Part shown: positions 28,699 through 37,875 of the stretch, piece after piece | Layout: each line of letters opens with the position of its first letter | Position numbering within the stretch: the first letter of the stretch is position 1 | Assembly (NCBI GenBank): GCA_031395485.1 | Contig: JANNUS010000009.1 | Span: 248,001-312,000 of the forward strand | Reading direction: 5' to 3' | DNA: 64,000 nt | From: UBA2336 sp031395485 | GTDB taxonomy: Bacteria; Bacteroidota; Bacteroidia; Cytophagales; Cyclobacteriaceae | Position numbers and translations under genes: made by a program | Notes under the pieces: model-generated | What the model saw: only the letters and a program-made list of their open reading frames with translations | Databases searched by the model: none | Told to the model about the DNA's origin: nothing

Positions 28699-29523
28699 AT
28701 GAAGTACGCAACAGTATCTATATTCTTCACGGCCTTTATTTTTCTCTCGTGTGAGAAAACCGTTGTACTTGATCTTAATCAGGTAGTCTCTAAAATTGTT
28801 ATTGAAGGCTTAGTGACCGATCAGCCAGGTTATCAATTCGTAAAAGTTACCCGTACCGCTGGGTTTTATGAATCGGGTGCAACACCTCGTATAACTGATG
28901 CAACCGTATTAGTGGAAGATAATTTAGGTAATCAATATAGTTACGATCACAACCCGGACTCCAGTGGATACTACTTTCCAAGTGTTCCTTTTATTGGTGA
29001 AATCGGCAGAACCTATACATTAACAGTTACTGTTAATGGTGAAACATACCGGGCAGCAGATAAGCTATATGATGTTACCCCAATCGACTCGTTGCAGTAC
29101 CGTATAAATCCGGATGAAGAAGATGATCCAAAAGAGCCTAAAAAATTCTATGAGGTGTTGCTATTTGCTAATGAGCCACAGGCAACAAGCGACTATTACT
29201 TGTTTAAATTTTATAGAAATGATTCACTAAAGATTTATAACCCGTCTGATATTTATTTTTCGGATGATAAAGCATTGGGTGAGGAGATTAACGGTGTCCC
29301 ATCGCCAGTGTATTATGCGCCAGCAGATTCGGCACGAGTTGAGATGTACAGTTTGTCGAGAACAGGTTTTGTGTTTTACAGTGATTTGTTTAATCTGATA
29401 AATAATGACGGAGGAATGTTTAGCCCACCCCCAGCCAATTCACGTACAAATCTATCCAACGGAGCCCTTGGCTTTTTTCAGGTTAGCGCGATAGCAATTG
29501 CAGGAGTACGAATTGCGGATTGA
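28699..29523 (+). CDS. DUF4249 lipoprotein, receptor partner
   Basis: The ATG at 28699 gives a 274-residue lipoprotein (FTAFIFLSC, Cys 15). The sequence EKTVVLDLNQVVSKIVIEG, then FVKVTRTAGFYESGATPRITDATV and YTLTVTVNGETYRA, matches the DUF4249 family, found next to TonB-dependent receptors in Bacteroidota and thought to help at the cell surface. It starts 4 bp after the receptor stop, so the pair is one transcription unit. Confidence 0.85.
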   Translation: MKYATVSIFFTAFIFLSCEKTVVLDLNQVVSKIVIEGLVTDQPGYQFVKVTRTAGFYESGATPRITDATVLVEDNLGNQYSYDHNPDSSGYYFPSVPFIGEIGRTYTLTVTVNGETYRAADKLYDVTPIDSLQYRINPDEEDDPKEPKKFYEVLLFANEPQATSDYYLFKFYRNDSLKIYNPSDIYFSDDKALGEEINGVPSPVYYAPADSARVEMYSLSRTGFVFYSDLFNLINNDGGMFSPPPANSRTNLSNGALGFFQVSAIAIAGVRIAD

Positions 29524-29584
29524 CCTTCATTTATTCCATGCTTTCCTCTCAATTTCTAACAAAGACGTACTTGATTATTATTTT

Positions 29585-29766
29585 ATATGTATATCCGTTT
29601 CAAGTCCTAAAATAGTATGAACGCCATTTCGTAGCCTGACGAAGGAGGTTGAGCGGAGAAATCCCCTTGAGGGTTACGCGAATAAGGGGATTTCTCCGTC
29701 CTGCCTGTGGCTGGACCGCGAAATGACGAACAAAAATCATTTAGGACTCATTACGGATACTCATAT
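29585..29766. repeat. Long nested inverted repeat, MITE-like
   Basis: This intergenic stretch folds on itself at four levels. Outer arms ATATGTATATCCGT (29585-29598) and ACGGATACTCATAT (29753-29766) pair imperfectly. AGTCCTAAA pairs with TTTAGGACT (29740-29748). CATTTCG (29625-29631) pairs with CGAAATG (29719-29725). The core arms of 15 bp (29654-29668 and 29684-29698, CGGAGAAATCCCCTT and its complement) pair perfectly around 15 nt. No protein is encoded. The core resembles dispersed palindromes seen in Bacteroidota genomes. The 330-bp gap between 29523 and 29854 holds little else. Confidence 0.8.
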
Positions 29767-29853
29767 TATTTTATGTAGTATCGGCAATAAGTTTTAGGTA
29801 AATTATTGCTTTTAAGCTACGGGAATTGAATATTTCATCTTTACTTATAATTG

Positions 29854-32823
29854 ATGAAATACTTGTTGTCTTTTTTAGTCTGCGTTTCAGCAATTAGCAA
29901 TGCCCAGGAAGTTCTGGAGAACAACCCGCCCTCAGTAAAGTGGTTTCGCCTTAGTACCCCTAATTTCAAAGTTTTATATCCGCAAGGATTTGAGAAGCAA
30001 GCTCAACGAGTAGCTAATACATTGGAGCATATTCGCGAGCCCGAAGCCAAGTCGATGGGTGTAAAACCGAAGAGAATCTCCATAATTCTTCAAAACCAAT
30101 CCGCTATTTCAAATGGGTTTGTGAGTATCGTTCCCAGACGATCTGAATTTTATACGATGCCACCGCAAGACTATAATTTTGGAGGCACCCTTGATTGGCT
30201 CGACCAACTTGCCAGCCATGAGTACCGGCATATCGTACAGTTTCAACGAGCAAATACTGGATTTAATAAAGTTCTTTATTATTTATTTGGCCCAGCAACA
30301 TTATCTGCGATGGCTATTACCGCAGTTCCACAATGGTTTTGGGAAGGCGATGCGGTAGCAACCGAAACGGCCTTTACCCATAGTGGCAGAGGACGAATAC
30401 CAAATTTTGGGCTGGTGTTTCGGACGAATCTTCAGGAAGGGCGGGTATTTAACTATCACAAGCAATATCTACGATCATACAAACACCATATTCCCGATCA
30501 CTACGTGTTGGGTTATCATATGATTAGCTACCTACGAAAGCGTACGGGAGATCCTGCGATATGGGAGAAAATTGGTAAACGTGCATGGAGCGTGCCTTTT
30601 ATTCCGTTCGCTTTTTCGAATGCCATTAAAAAAGAGAGCGGCTTATACGTAACTCAATTGTATAGAGAAATGGTATTGGATATCCAAAAGAGCTACAACG
30701 ATGAACTTAACGAAGTTCAGTTTTCACCTTTCGAGAAAGTTATGAAGCGGAATTCCAAAGCATTTGCAGACTACCGATATCCGCAATTGTTAAAAGACGG
30801 TAGTGTACTGGTTCTGAAAATCGGTATAGGAGACATCGCTCAGCTAACTATTCTTAAAGATGGCTCAGAGAGTAAATCATTTATTCCCGGTGTGGTAAAT
30901 GATGCCGGAATGCTGTCGGTTTCAGGAACAAAAGTAGTGTGGAATGAATATGGGTTTGATCCACGATGGCAAGTAAAGAGTTTCTCATTACTTAAAATGT
31001 ATGACGTGGCCACTAAAAAGCATTGGACTGTTACAACGAAGAGTCGCTATTCGGGAGCGGCCCTTTCACCCGATGGAACAAGTATTGTTACTACAGAAAG
31101 TGATAATAACTATTTAAATACGTTGGTTGTTATCAACAGTGAATCAGGAAAGGTGATTAAGAAGTTTAATAATCCTGATAATACTTTTTATTCGATGGCT
31201 CGTTGGTCCACAGATGGAAAGAAAATTGTAGCGCTTAAAACAAAAAACAGTAGCCGTAGTGTTGTTTCTGTTGAATACGAAACAGGAAGTGAAGTTGTTC
31301 TAATTTCTCCATCGTACGAAAACATAGGCCACCCGGTGTTGAACGGGAATTACCTTTTTTATAACTCACCCGTGAGTGGCATCGATAATATTTTTGTACA
31401 CGATATAGCGCAACAAAAAATATTTCAAGTTACCAGTAGTAAATACGGAGCGTATAACCCTGCGGTCTCACCCGATGAAAAAATAATTTATTATAACGAA
31501 CAATCGCGCGATGGGTTGGATGTTGTGTCAACCTCTTTTGACCCAGCCGTGTGGAAAGAATTTACGAAAAAAGAAAATTTAAATGCGTTTTACAATGTAT
31601 TAGCGAAGCAAGAAGGTGGCTCAACCAGCTTTGATAGCATTCCACAACAAAACTTTGAAACAAAAAAATATGCTAAGCTTTCCGGTATTATTAACCCGTA
31701 TAGTTGGGGCGCATATTTCAACACAACCTTCACGCAAGCGGACCTCGGAATATCCTCCCAAGATATTTTAAGCACCACAGTCATAAAAGCCGGATACCTG
31801 TATGATATCAATGAACGAACAGGTTCATGGCGTGTTGGCATTAGCTATCAGGGTTGGTATCCGATTGTAGATGCGCAAGTCCTTTTCGGAAAGCGTGAAG
31901 ATAACTTTACTGCATTTGGCAACGATGTGAAATTTGCATGGGATGAGACTGCACTGGAAACCGGTATTCGAGTACCTTTGATTTTAACACATTCAAAATT
32001 TCGTACAGGATTTGAAGCAGGGAATTATGTAGGCATCACCGCGGTGTCGAGCTTCGCAAACACCATCACGCACCCCGATAGTGTGAATGTCTTATACAGC
32101 GGCACTGAACGAGCAGTTGTGTTTACAAACAATAATATTGATTACACGTATGTTTTTAGAGATCAGGTAAATAATGGTAGCCTCCTTTATAATAAGGTAT
32201 ATTTTTCGTTTTATAACTTATTGAAACAAAGCCGCAGAGATTTTTTAAGCCGTTGGGGTCAATTTATTGAGCTGGATTTTTATAACACACCTTTCTCGGG
32301 CGACTTTACCGGAAATTTAATTGCCATTCGTTCGGGGCTTTTTTTCCCGGGTTTCGCCAAGCATCATTCCATTAATTTTAGAATTGATTATCAGAAAAGA
32401 GCGTTGGGCGTTGAAGCAAATTTGTACACTTTCCGCAATAGTATTTTCAGGCCTCGAGGTTTTGGCTACCCGTTAGATGAAACATTTACTTCGATTGCTT
32501 CCAACTACGCGCTTCCTTTAATCTATCCCGATATAAATATTGGCCCACTTTTAAACATCCAACGAATAAAGGCAAATGTATTTTTCGATTATGGTAAAGC
32601 CGAAGGTTTTGTTCCAGTTTACGAGGTTGGTGCACCCACTATTAGGGCGTTTGATAGTGCCAGCATTTATAAATCAACCGGGTTTGAAATTACGTTTGAT
32701 ATTAACATTATGCGATTTTTACCCAAGTTTGAAATAGGGTTCAGGTCAACCTATTTGTTTTCAACCCGATTTACACCAAGCGGTCAATCCTTCGAGTTTT
32801 TAATCGGGAATATCGGCTTTTAA
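29854..32823 (+). CDS. Exported HEXXH peptidase-like protein with propeller and outer-membrane barrel
   Basis: From ATG 29854 the product is 989 residues with a signal peptide (LLSFLVCVSAISNAQ). Residues 122-126 are HEYRH, a HEXXH zinc motif, followed about 40 residues later by WFWEGDAVATE, whose Glu would be the third ligand; this matches peptidase MA-like gluzincins. Residues about 290-560 have TolB/DPP-like propeller units (ALSPDGTSIVTTES, SRYSGA, AVSPDEKIIYYNE). From about 610 the pattern alternates as in a beta-barrel and ends in FLIGNIGF. The peptidase would thus be held at the outer membrane. Some family members are annotated as WD40-like translocation proteins; substrate unknown. Confidence 0.75.
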   Translation: MKYLLSFLVCVSAISNAQEVLENNPPSVKWFRLSTPNFKVLYPQGFEKQAQRVANTLEHIREPEAKSMGVKPKRISIILQNQSAISNGFVSIVPRRSEFYTMPPQDYNFGGTLDWLDQLASHEYRHIVQFQRANTGFNKVLYYLFGPATLSAMAITAVPQWFWEGDAVATETAFTHSGRGRIPNFGLVFRTNLQEGRVFNYHKQYLRSYKHHIPDHYVLGYHMISYLRKRTGDPAIWEKIGKRAWSVPFIPFAFSNAIKKESGLYVTQLYREMVLDIQKSYNDELNEVQFSPFEKVMKRNSKAFADYRYPQLLKDGSVLVLKIGIGDIAQLTILKDGSESKSFIPGVVNDAGMLSVSGTKVVWNEYGFDPRWQVKSFSLLKMYDVATKKHWTVTTKSRYSGAALSPDGTSIVTTESDNNYLNTLVVINSESGKVIKKFNNPDNTFYSMARWSTDGKKIVALKTKNSSRSVVSVEYETGSEVVLISPSYENIGHPVLNGNYLFYNSPVSGIDNIFVHDIAQQKIFQVTSSKYGAYNPAVSPDEKIIYYNEQSRDGLDVVSTSFDPAVWKEFTKKENLNAFYNVLAKQEGGSTSFDSIPQQNFETKKYAKLSGIINPYSWGAYFNTTFTQADLGISSQDILSTTVIKAGYLYDINERTGSWRVGISYQGWYPIVDAQVLFGKREDNFTAFGNDVKFAWDETALETGIRVPLILTHSKFRTGFEAGNYVGITAVSSFANTITHPDSVNVLYSGTERAVVFTNNNIDYTYVFRDQVNNGSLLYNKVYFSFYNLLKQSRRDFLSRWGQFIELDFYNTPFSGDFTGNLIAIRSGLFFPGFAKHHSINFRIDYQKRALGVEANLYTFRNSIFRPRGFGYPLDETFTSIASNYALPLIYPDINIGPLLNIQRIKANVFFDYGKAEGFVPVYEVGAPTIRAFDSASIYKSTGFEITFDINIMRFLPKFEIGFRSTYLFSTRFTPSGQSFEFLIGNIGF

Positions 32824-32828
32824 TGCCC

Positions 32829-32859
32829 TTGAATTTCGAGGTATTAAACCCTATTTTTG
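32829..32859 (+). promoter_or_regulatory. Bacteroidota-type promoter of the E2 gene
   Basis: TTG (32829-32831) and TATTTTTG (32852-32859) are separated by 20 bp, matching TTG-N19/20-TAnnTTTG. It lies 55 bp before the ATG at 32915. Confidence 0.7.
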
Positions 32860-32862
32860 ATC

Positions 32863-32880
32863 TTTACTGCTTGCAGTAAA
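32863..32880. promoter_or_regulatory. Operator-like perfect palindrome at the transcription start
   Basis: TTTACTGC and GCAGTAAA form a perfect inverted repeat around TT, beginning 4 bp after the -7 box, at about +1 to +18. This is where a repressor dimer would block initiation. It has no T-run and is short for a terminator. Confidence 0.5.
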
Positions 32881-32914
32881 ATCTCAAGATCACACATATA
32901 AAACTGTAAATTCA

Positions 32915-34537
32915 ATGGCAGAGATTGTCAGGATGCCCAAAATGAGCGACACCATGGCGGAAGGGGTGATTGCAAAATGGCATAAGAAAGTTGGCGACCA
33001 GGTGAAATCGGGTGAGCTTATGGCCGAGATTGAAACCGACAAAGCTACGATGGACTACGAATCCTTTAATGAGGGTACTGTGCTCTTTCTGGGTGCTAAA
33101 GAGGGTCAGGCTGTAAAAGTGAATGACATTTTAGCCGTTGTGGGTAAAAAAGGAGAAGATTATCAGGCATTGTTGCAAAGTGCAGGTCAATCGGCAGACA
33201 CGGGTGGTAGCAAAGCTGATGCTCCAAAAGCAGAGTCATTCGTGGCGGCTGCCCCCGCTATTGATGTAAGCGGTATTAAAGCCGAGATTGTATTAATGCC
33301 GAAGATGAGTGATACAATGACCGATGGCGTTATTGCGGCTTGGAGCAAAAAAATAGGAGATTCGGTGAAGTCAGGTGAGTTGCTGGCAGAAGTTGAGACC
33401 GATAAGGCCACAATGGAGTATGAATCTTACAATACAGGAACACTTCTCTATGTTGGTGCAGAAGCTGGAAAGTCTGTACCGGTAAATGGCGTACTGGCTA
33501 TTATAGGTGAGAAGAGTGCCGACTGGCAAACATTACTGAAGGCTCATCAGGCTAAATCAGTTATCGGCCATCCGCTACCGGTTACTGGAAACCAGCAATC
33601 AACGATACCTATCGTCCAACATCCAACACCCAACACCAACATCTTGCAGTCTGTATCCAACGGAAGAGTTAAAGCATCGCCACTGGCAAAAAAAATGGCC
33701 ATGGATAAGGGGTATGACATTAGTAAGATAACGGGTACAGCCGAAAATGGTCGCGTAACAAGATTGGATGTAGAGAACTATAAGCCGGGTGCTGGTACGT
33801 CTGCTAAGCCAGGCCAGCCTGCAGCGCAAATCGTTCTTCCAAAAGTTGTTGGTCAGGAGAGTTTTGAAGAAGTACCCGTATCACAAATGCGTAAAACCAT
33901 TGCGAAGCGTTTAGCCGAGAGTAAGTTTACTGCACCTCATTTCTACCTCACCATGGAGATCAACATGGACAAGGCTATTGAAGCTCGTAAGAGTATCAAC
34001 GAGGTTAGCCCGGTGAAAATATCCTTTAATGATATGGTGATTAAAGCTGTGGCCGCAGCGTTGCGTCAGCATCCCGATGTAAATGTTAGTTGGTTGGGTG
34101 ACACGATGCGGAAAAATCATCACATCCATGTAGGCGTGGCGGTAGCTGTAAAAGATGGTTTGCTGGTTCCGGTTATTCGTTTTGCCGATAATAAATCACT
34201 TTCTCATATAGCCGTTGAAGTAAAAGATTTAGCCCAAAAAGCTCACGATAAAAAACTTCAGCCTTCAGATTGGGAGGGAAGCACATTTACGATTTCGAAT
34301 CTGGGGATGTTTGGTATAGAGGAGTTCACAGCAATTATTAATCCTCCGGATGCATGTATACTAGCGGTAGGCGGAATTAAAGAAACTGCTATTGTTAAAA
34401 ACGGATTGCTTGTTGCTGGTAGCGTGATGAAAGTTACCCTTTCATGTGATCACCGCGCTGTAGATGGAGCGGTTGGTTCTGCTTTTCTGAAGACTTTAAA
34501 AGGACTATTGGAAGATCCTGTTAGAATTTTAATTTAA
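32915..34537 (+). CDS. pdhC: Pyruvate dehydrogenase E2, dihydrolipoyllysine acetyltransferase
   Basis: This 540-residue protein moves acetyl groups from E1 to CoA in the pyruvate dehydrogenase complex. It has two lipoyl domains with ETDKATMDYES (Lys 43) and ETDKATMEYES (Lys 164), a peripheral subunit-binding domain (about 252-290, VKASPLAKKMAMDKGYD) and a catalytic acyltransferase domain (about 315-540) with the active-site CDHRAVDG. Two lipoyl domains and a normal length fit the Bacteroidota long form. The linker before the binding domain contains an odd stretch (see findings). The E1 and E3 genes are not in the window. A terminator follows 8 bp after the stop. Confidence 0.93.
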   Translation: MAEIVRMPKMSDTMAEGVIAKWHKKVGDQVKSGELMAEIETDKATMDYESFNEGTVLFLGAKEGQAVKVNDILAVVGKKGEDYQALLQSAGQSADTGGSKADAPKAESFVAAAPAIDVSGIKAEIVLMPKMSDTMTDGVIAAWSKKIGDSVKSGELLAEVETDKATMEYESYNTGTLLYVGAEAGKSVPVNGVLAIIGEKSADWQTLLKAHQAKSVIGHPLPVTGNQQSTIPIVQHPTPNTNILQSVSNGRVKASPLAKKMAMDKGYDISKITGTAENGRVTRLDVENYKPGAGTSAKPGQPAAQIVLPKVVGQESFEEVPVSQMRKTIAKRLAESKFTAPHFYLTMEINMDKAIEARKSINEVSPVKISFNDMVIKAVAAALRQHPDVNVSWLGDTMRKNHHIHVGVAVAVKDGLLVPVIRFADNKSLSHIAVEVKDLAQKAHDKKLQPSDWEGSTFTISNLGMFGIEEFTAIINPPDACILAVGGIKETAIVKNGLLVAGSVMKVTLSCDHRAVDGAVGSAFLKTLKGLLEDPVRILI

Positions 34538-34545
34538 ATTATATC

Positions 34546-34574
34546 ATGCCGGACTTGTTCCGGCATCTTTTTTT
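34546..34574 (+). terminator. Terminator between the E2 and hslV genes
   Basis: ATGCCGGA (34546-34553) pairs with TCCGGCAT (34559-34566) and is followed by C and seven T. The T-run ends directly at the hslV start codon (34575). Confidence 0.85.
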
Positions 34575-35108
34575 ATGAAAATAAAATCAACTACAGTACT
34601 CGCAGTAAAACACAATGGTCAGGTAGCCATTGGTGCCGATGGCCAGGCTACCATGGGGAATTACATTGCGAAGAGCAACGTAAAAAAAATACGTAAACTA
34701 CAGGATGGTAAAGTGGTTACAGGCTTTGCAGGATCAACAGCCGATGCATTTACATTATTAGATCGATTTGAAGAAAAACTGAATAGCTATGGGGGCAACA
34801 TGAAGCGTGCCGCCATTGAACTGGCGAAAGATTGGCGTACCGATCGATACTTGCGAAGGTTAGAGGCTATGATGATTACTGCCAGCAAAGAAGAGATACT
34901 TATTTTGTCGGGAACTGGCGATGTGTTAGAGCCCGACAATGAAGTAGCTGCGATTGGCTCCGGTGCTATGTATGCGCAATCAGCTGCACTGGCCTTGAAG
35001 AAACATGCACCACATCTTTCAGTAGAAGAGATTGTTAAGGAAAGCTTAAATATTGCAGCCGATATTTGTATTTATACCAACCATAATTTGGTGATTGAAA
35101 AACTTTAA
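34575..35108 (+). CDS. hslV: HslV, peptidase subunit of the HslUV protease
   Basis: This 177-residue protein is the threonine peptidase of HslUV. The start MKIKS is a five-residue leader before TTVLAVKHNGQVAIGADGQA, where Thr 6 would be the N-terminal nucleophile after processing. Later marks are TGFAGSTADAFTLLDRFE and AAIGSGAMYAQSAALAL. The partner ATPase gene hslU is not found here. The only ATG giving this N-terminus lies directly after the terminator T-run. The gene overlaps the opposite AI-2E gene by 4 bp at the stops. Confidence 0.92.
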   Translation: MKIKSTTVLAVKHNGQVAIGADGQATMGNYIAKSNVKKIRKLQDGKVVTGFAGSTADAFTLLDRFEEKLNSYGGNMKRAAIELAKDWRTDRYLRRLEAMMITASKEEILILSGTGDVLEPDNEVAAIGSGAMYAQSAALALKKHAPHLSVEEIVKESLNIAADICIYTNHNLVIEKL

Positions 35109-36178
35109 CCTTCTGGTGGCACTGAAGGCTCTTGTTTTTTTGCGCTCTCACCATTAGAATCCTCCAACAAGATTACAAACGGTTTCAGGTGAGTGGAGTG
35201 GGATAACACCACCTTAAGAACACCCGTGATGGGTACAGCAAGTATCATCCCCGCAATACCTAGAATCTTTCCGCCAATTAAGAGCGCAACGATTGCTGCC
35301 AATGCGTTAATGCTAACCTTTGTTCCGGTAATGCGAGGTGTAATAAAATTTCCTTCCAGAAACTGAACAAACGAGAATATGGCTACTACCCCAACCGTAT
35401 ACCAGATGCTGTCTTTCGTAAGGAGGGCAAATATTGCCGGAAGTGTAGCACCTATGAAAATTCCAACGTAGGGTATAATGGTAAGCATTCCAGAGAGTAT
35501 GCCAAAAAAAATAGCGTGTTCAATACCTAATACCCATAGCCCAACGGTATTTAAAATGGCGATGATAAGCGTGACAATTAACAAGCCGGAAATGTATCCT
35601 TGCAAAACGCCTTCAATATCTTTTTTCCACGCGAGTTCATCACTTTGTGGAAGTAGGCTAATAAAGAAGGCTTTGAAACGATCGCGATAAATTAAGAATA
35701 GAAAGATATATATCGGAATCTGAATCAGCAGAGACAACATGTTTGTGGTTGATACAACCAGGTTTGTAACATACGTGCTCACTTCCTTAAGAGCTTCTTT
35801 TACCATCTGACTTTGATCAGCTTTAGTCATACCTAGCAAGCTTCGTAGTTGATTACTCACGTTGTCGACCAGCGTATTAAATTTCGATTCCAGGTTAGGA
35901 AGGTCCTGCACCAAACGTGTTAGCTGATCGCCAATAATCCAAACGACACCAATAAAAACTAAAAAAGTTATGACAAGAACAATGAGCGCTGATACTGTCA
36001 GGGATAATTTCTTGTGAAGCCGATTCACCAATGGCATTAGTATGATGGATAGAAAAGCCGACAAGAGAATAGGAATAACAATATCACGCGCAAGAATGGC
36101 CGCTGTAATCAGCAGGGCAATTATCATGAGCAGTTTGTAGATGTAATCCAGTCGGTTGAAAGGCTTTGAAACTTCCAT
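35105..36178 (-). CDS. AI-2E family transporter
   Basis: This 357-residue protein has the AI-2E/PerM transporter pattern: three to four helices at the N-terminus (LLMIIALLITAAILARDIVI), a central amphipathic part (QLTRLVQDLPNLESKFN), then helices with GILSGMLTIIPYVGIFIGA, VQFLEGNFITPRITG and ILGIAGMILAVPITGVLKV. The family includes proposed exporters of small molecules such as autoinducer 2 and Na+/H+ antiporters, so the substrate is unclear. The Lys/Glu-rich C-terminus is cytoplasmic. Divergent from the M1 peptidase gene (44 bp). Confidence 0.88.
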   Translation of the reverse strand: MEVSKPFNRLDYIYKLLMIIALLITAAILARDIVIPILLSAFLSIILMPLVNRLHKKLSLTVSALIVLVITFLVFIGVVWIIGDQLTRLVQDLPNLESKFNTLVDNVSNQLRSLLGMTKADQSQMVKEALKEVSTYVTNLVVSTTNMLSLLIQIPIYIFLFLIYRDRFKAFFISLLPQSDELAWKKDIEGVLQGYISGLLIVTLIIAILNTVGLWVLGIEHAIFFGILSGMLTIIPYVGIFIGATLPAIFALLTKDSIWYTVGVVAIFSFVQFLEGNFITPRITGTKVSINALAAIVALLIGGKILGIAGMILAVPITGVLKVVLSHSTHLKPFVILLEDSNGESAKKQEPSVPPEG

Positions 36179-36222
36179 GCTTAAATTTACATTTATGAAT
36201 TATAAAAATAGTAGCAATAAAT

Positions 36223-37875
36223 ATGAGAAATTATATCATGGCTTCCTTGTTTGCCGTATCGCTAAGTTCAGCCTATGCGCAAGAACTTTTTTCTGAACGC
36301 ACCTATACCCGCAAGGATTCATTACGAGGCTCCGTTACAAAAGAGCGAATATGGTGGGATTTGCTTAAATACGATCTGTACGTTGCCGTTAATCCCCAGG
36401 ATCAATCTATTAAAGGCAGCAATACAGTTCGCTACAAGGTGGTAGAGCGATATAATGTTTTGCAAATTGATTTACAATCGCCTATGGTCATTGAAAAGGT
36501 TTTTCAAGATGGCAAGTTGTTGGAGATAACACAGGATGGTTTTGCACATTTTATTAAACTAAGTAAAGAGCAAAATCCCGGAGAAATTAATGAGTTAAGG
36601 ATTGAGTTTTCAGGAAAGCCGCAACCAGCAAAAAGAGCACCTTGGGATGGTGGCTTTACCTGGTCGAAAGATGCAAGCGGAAAGCAATTCATTGCCACTT
36701 CCTGTCAGGGTATTGGGGCAAGTTTATGGTGGCCCTGCAAGGATCACATGTATGATGAACCTGACAATGGAATGATCATTAATATAAATGTTCCAGGAAA
36801 CCTGGTAGCGGTATCAAATGGTAGACTAAAAAAGGAAAAAACCGAAAAGAATAGAACTAAAACCTATACATGGGAAGTTGTCAATCCGATTAATAACTAC
36901 GGTGTAAATATTAATATAGGTGATTATGTTCATTTTTTAGAAAAGTATAAAGGAGAAAAGGGTATGCTGGATATGGATTATTGGGTACTGAGGCCTAATC
37001 TTGAAAAGGCAAAGGTGCATTTTAAAGATGCGACCAGAACAGTAGAAGCCTTTGAGCATTGGTTTGGCCCCTATCCTTTTTATGAAGATAGTTACAAACT
37101 TGTAGAGGTTCCCTACCTCGGTATGGAACATCAAAGCTCAGTAACATATGGTAATGGTTATCAGAAAGGTTATTTAGGATCAGATTTGAGTGGTACCGGT
37201 TGGGGATTGAAGTGGGACTATATTATTGTTCATGAATCAGGCCACGAGTGGTTTGCCAACAACATAACCTACAAAGACATTGCCGACATGTGGGTACATG
37301 AAGGGTTTACGATGTATTCGGAAAGTTTATTTGTTGAATATTTCTATGGGAAGGCAGCCGGTGCGGAGTACTCGCGTGGCGTTCGCTTTGGAATTGAAAA
37401 CAATGAACCACTTATTGGCGATTATGGTGTTAATTCCGAGGGTTCTTCCGACATGTATAATAAAGGAAATAACCTTCTGCACACATTGCGACAAGTTGTT
37501 AATGATGACGAAAAGTGGCGGATAACCTTGCGTGGTCTTAACAAAGAGTTTTATCACCAAACGATAACAACCAAACAGATTGAGGATTATATGGCAACGA
37601 GTTTTGGTCTTCAACTGAATCCTTTTTTTGATCAGTATTTAAGAGATTCCAGAATTCCGGTGTTTGAGTATTGGGTTAAAGACGGTGCGTTGCTTTACCG
37701 CTGGTCAAATTGTATTGATTCATTTGATATGCCGGTAAAAATTTATGTTAATGGAATCGAGAAGGTATTGAAGCCTACCGTAAGACCAAAAATGGAAAAA
37801 CTCGAATCGAAAGAAGCAGCTATAAAAGTTGATCCTGATTTTTACGTTTATAGTTTTAATACGATGGGCAAATAG
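36223..37875 (+). CDS. M1 family metallopeptidase, exported
   Basis: This 550-residue protein has a signal peptide (MASLFAVSLSSAYAQ) and the M1 zinc motif HESGHEW with an 18-residue spacer to Glu: H337, E338, H341 and E360. YLGMEHQSSVTYGNGY replaces the usual exopeptidase GAMEN motif. An N-terminal beta domain (about 40-220) and catalytic thermolysin-like domain (about 230-470) are present; the large C-terminal domain of PepN is missing, as in the short M1 peptidases of Bacteroidota. Likely periplasmic, trimming peptides. Ends at a palindrome shared with the convergent gene. Confidence 0.9.
   Translation: MRNYIMASLFAVSLSSAYAQELFSERTYTRKDSLRGSVTKERIWWDLLKYDLYVAVNPQDQSIKGSNTVRYKVVERYNVLQIDLQSPMVIEKVFQDGKLLEITQDGFAHFIKLSKEQNPGEINELRIEFSGKPQPAKRAPWDGGFTWSKDASGKQFIATSCQGIGASLWWPCKDHMYDEPDNGMIININVPGNLVAVSNGRLKKEKTEKNRTKTYTWEVVNPINNYGVNINIGDYVHFLEKYKGEKGMLDMDYWVLRPNLEKAKVHFKDATRTVEAFEHWFGPYPFYEDSYKLVEVPYLGMEHQSSVTYGNGYQKGYLGSDLSGTGWGLKWDYIIVHESGHEWFANNITYKDIADMWVHEGFTMYSESLFVEYFYGKAAGAEYSRGVRFGIENNEPLIGDYGVNSEGSSDMYNKGNNLLHTLRQVVNDDEKWRITLRGLNKEFYHQTITTKQIEDYMATSFGLQLNPFFDQYLRDSRIPVFEYWVKDGALLYRWSNCIDSFDMPVKIYVNGIEKVLKPTVRPKMEKLESKEAAIKVDPDFYVYSFNTMGK

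Noticed and set aside
29625..29725. Palindrome core as a CRISPR repeat or terminator pair
   Set aside because: There are no regularly spaced direct repeats or spacers, and it is much longer than a terminator. No CRISPR array is seen in the window.
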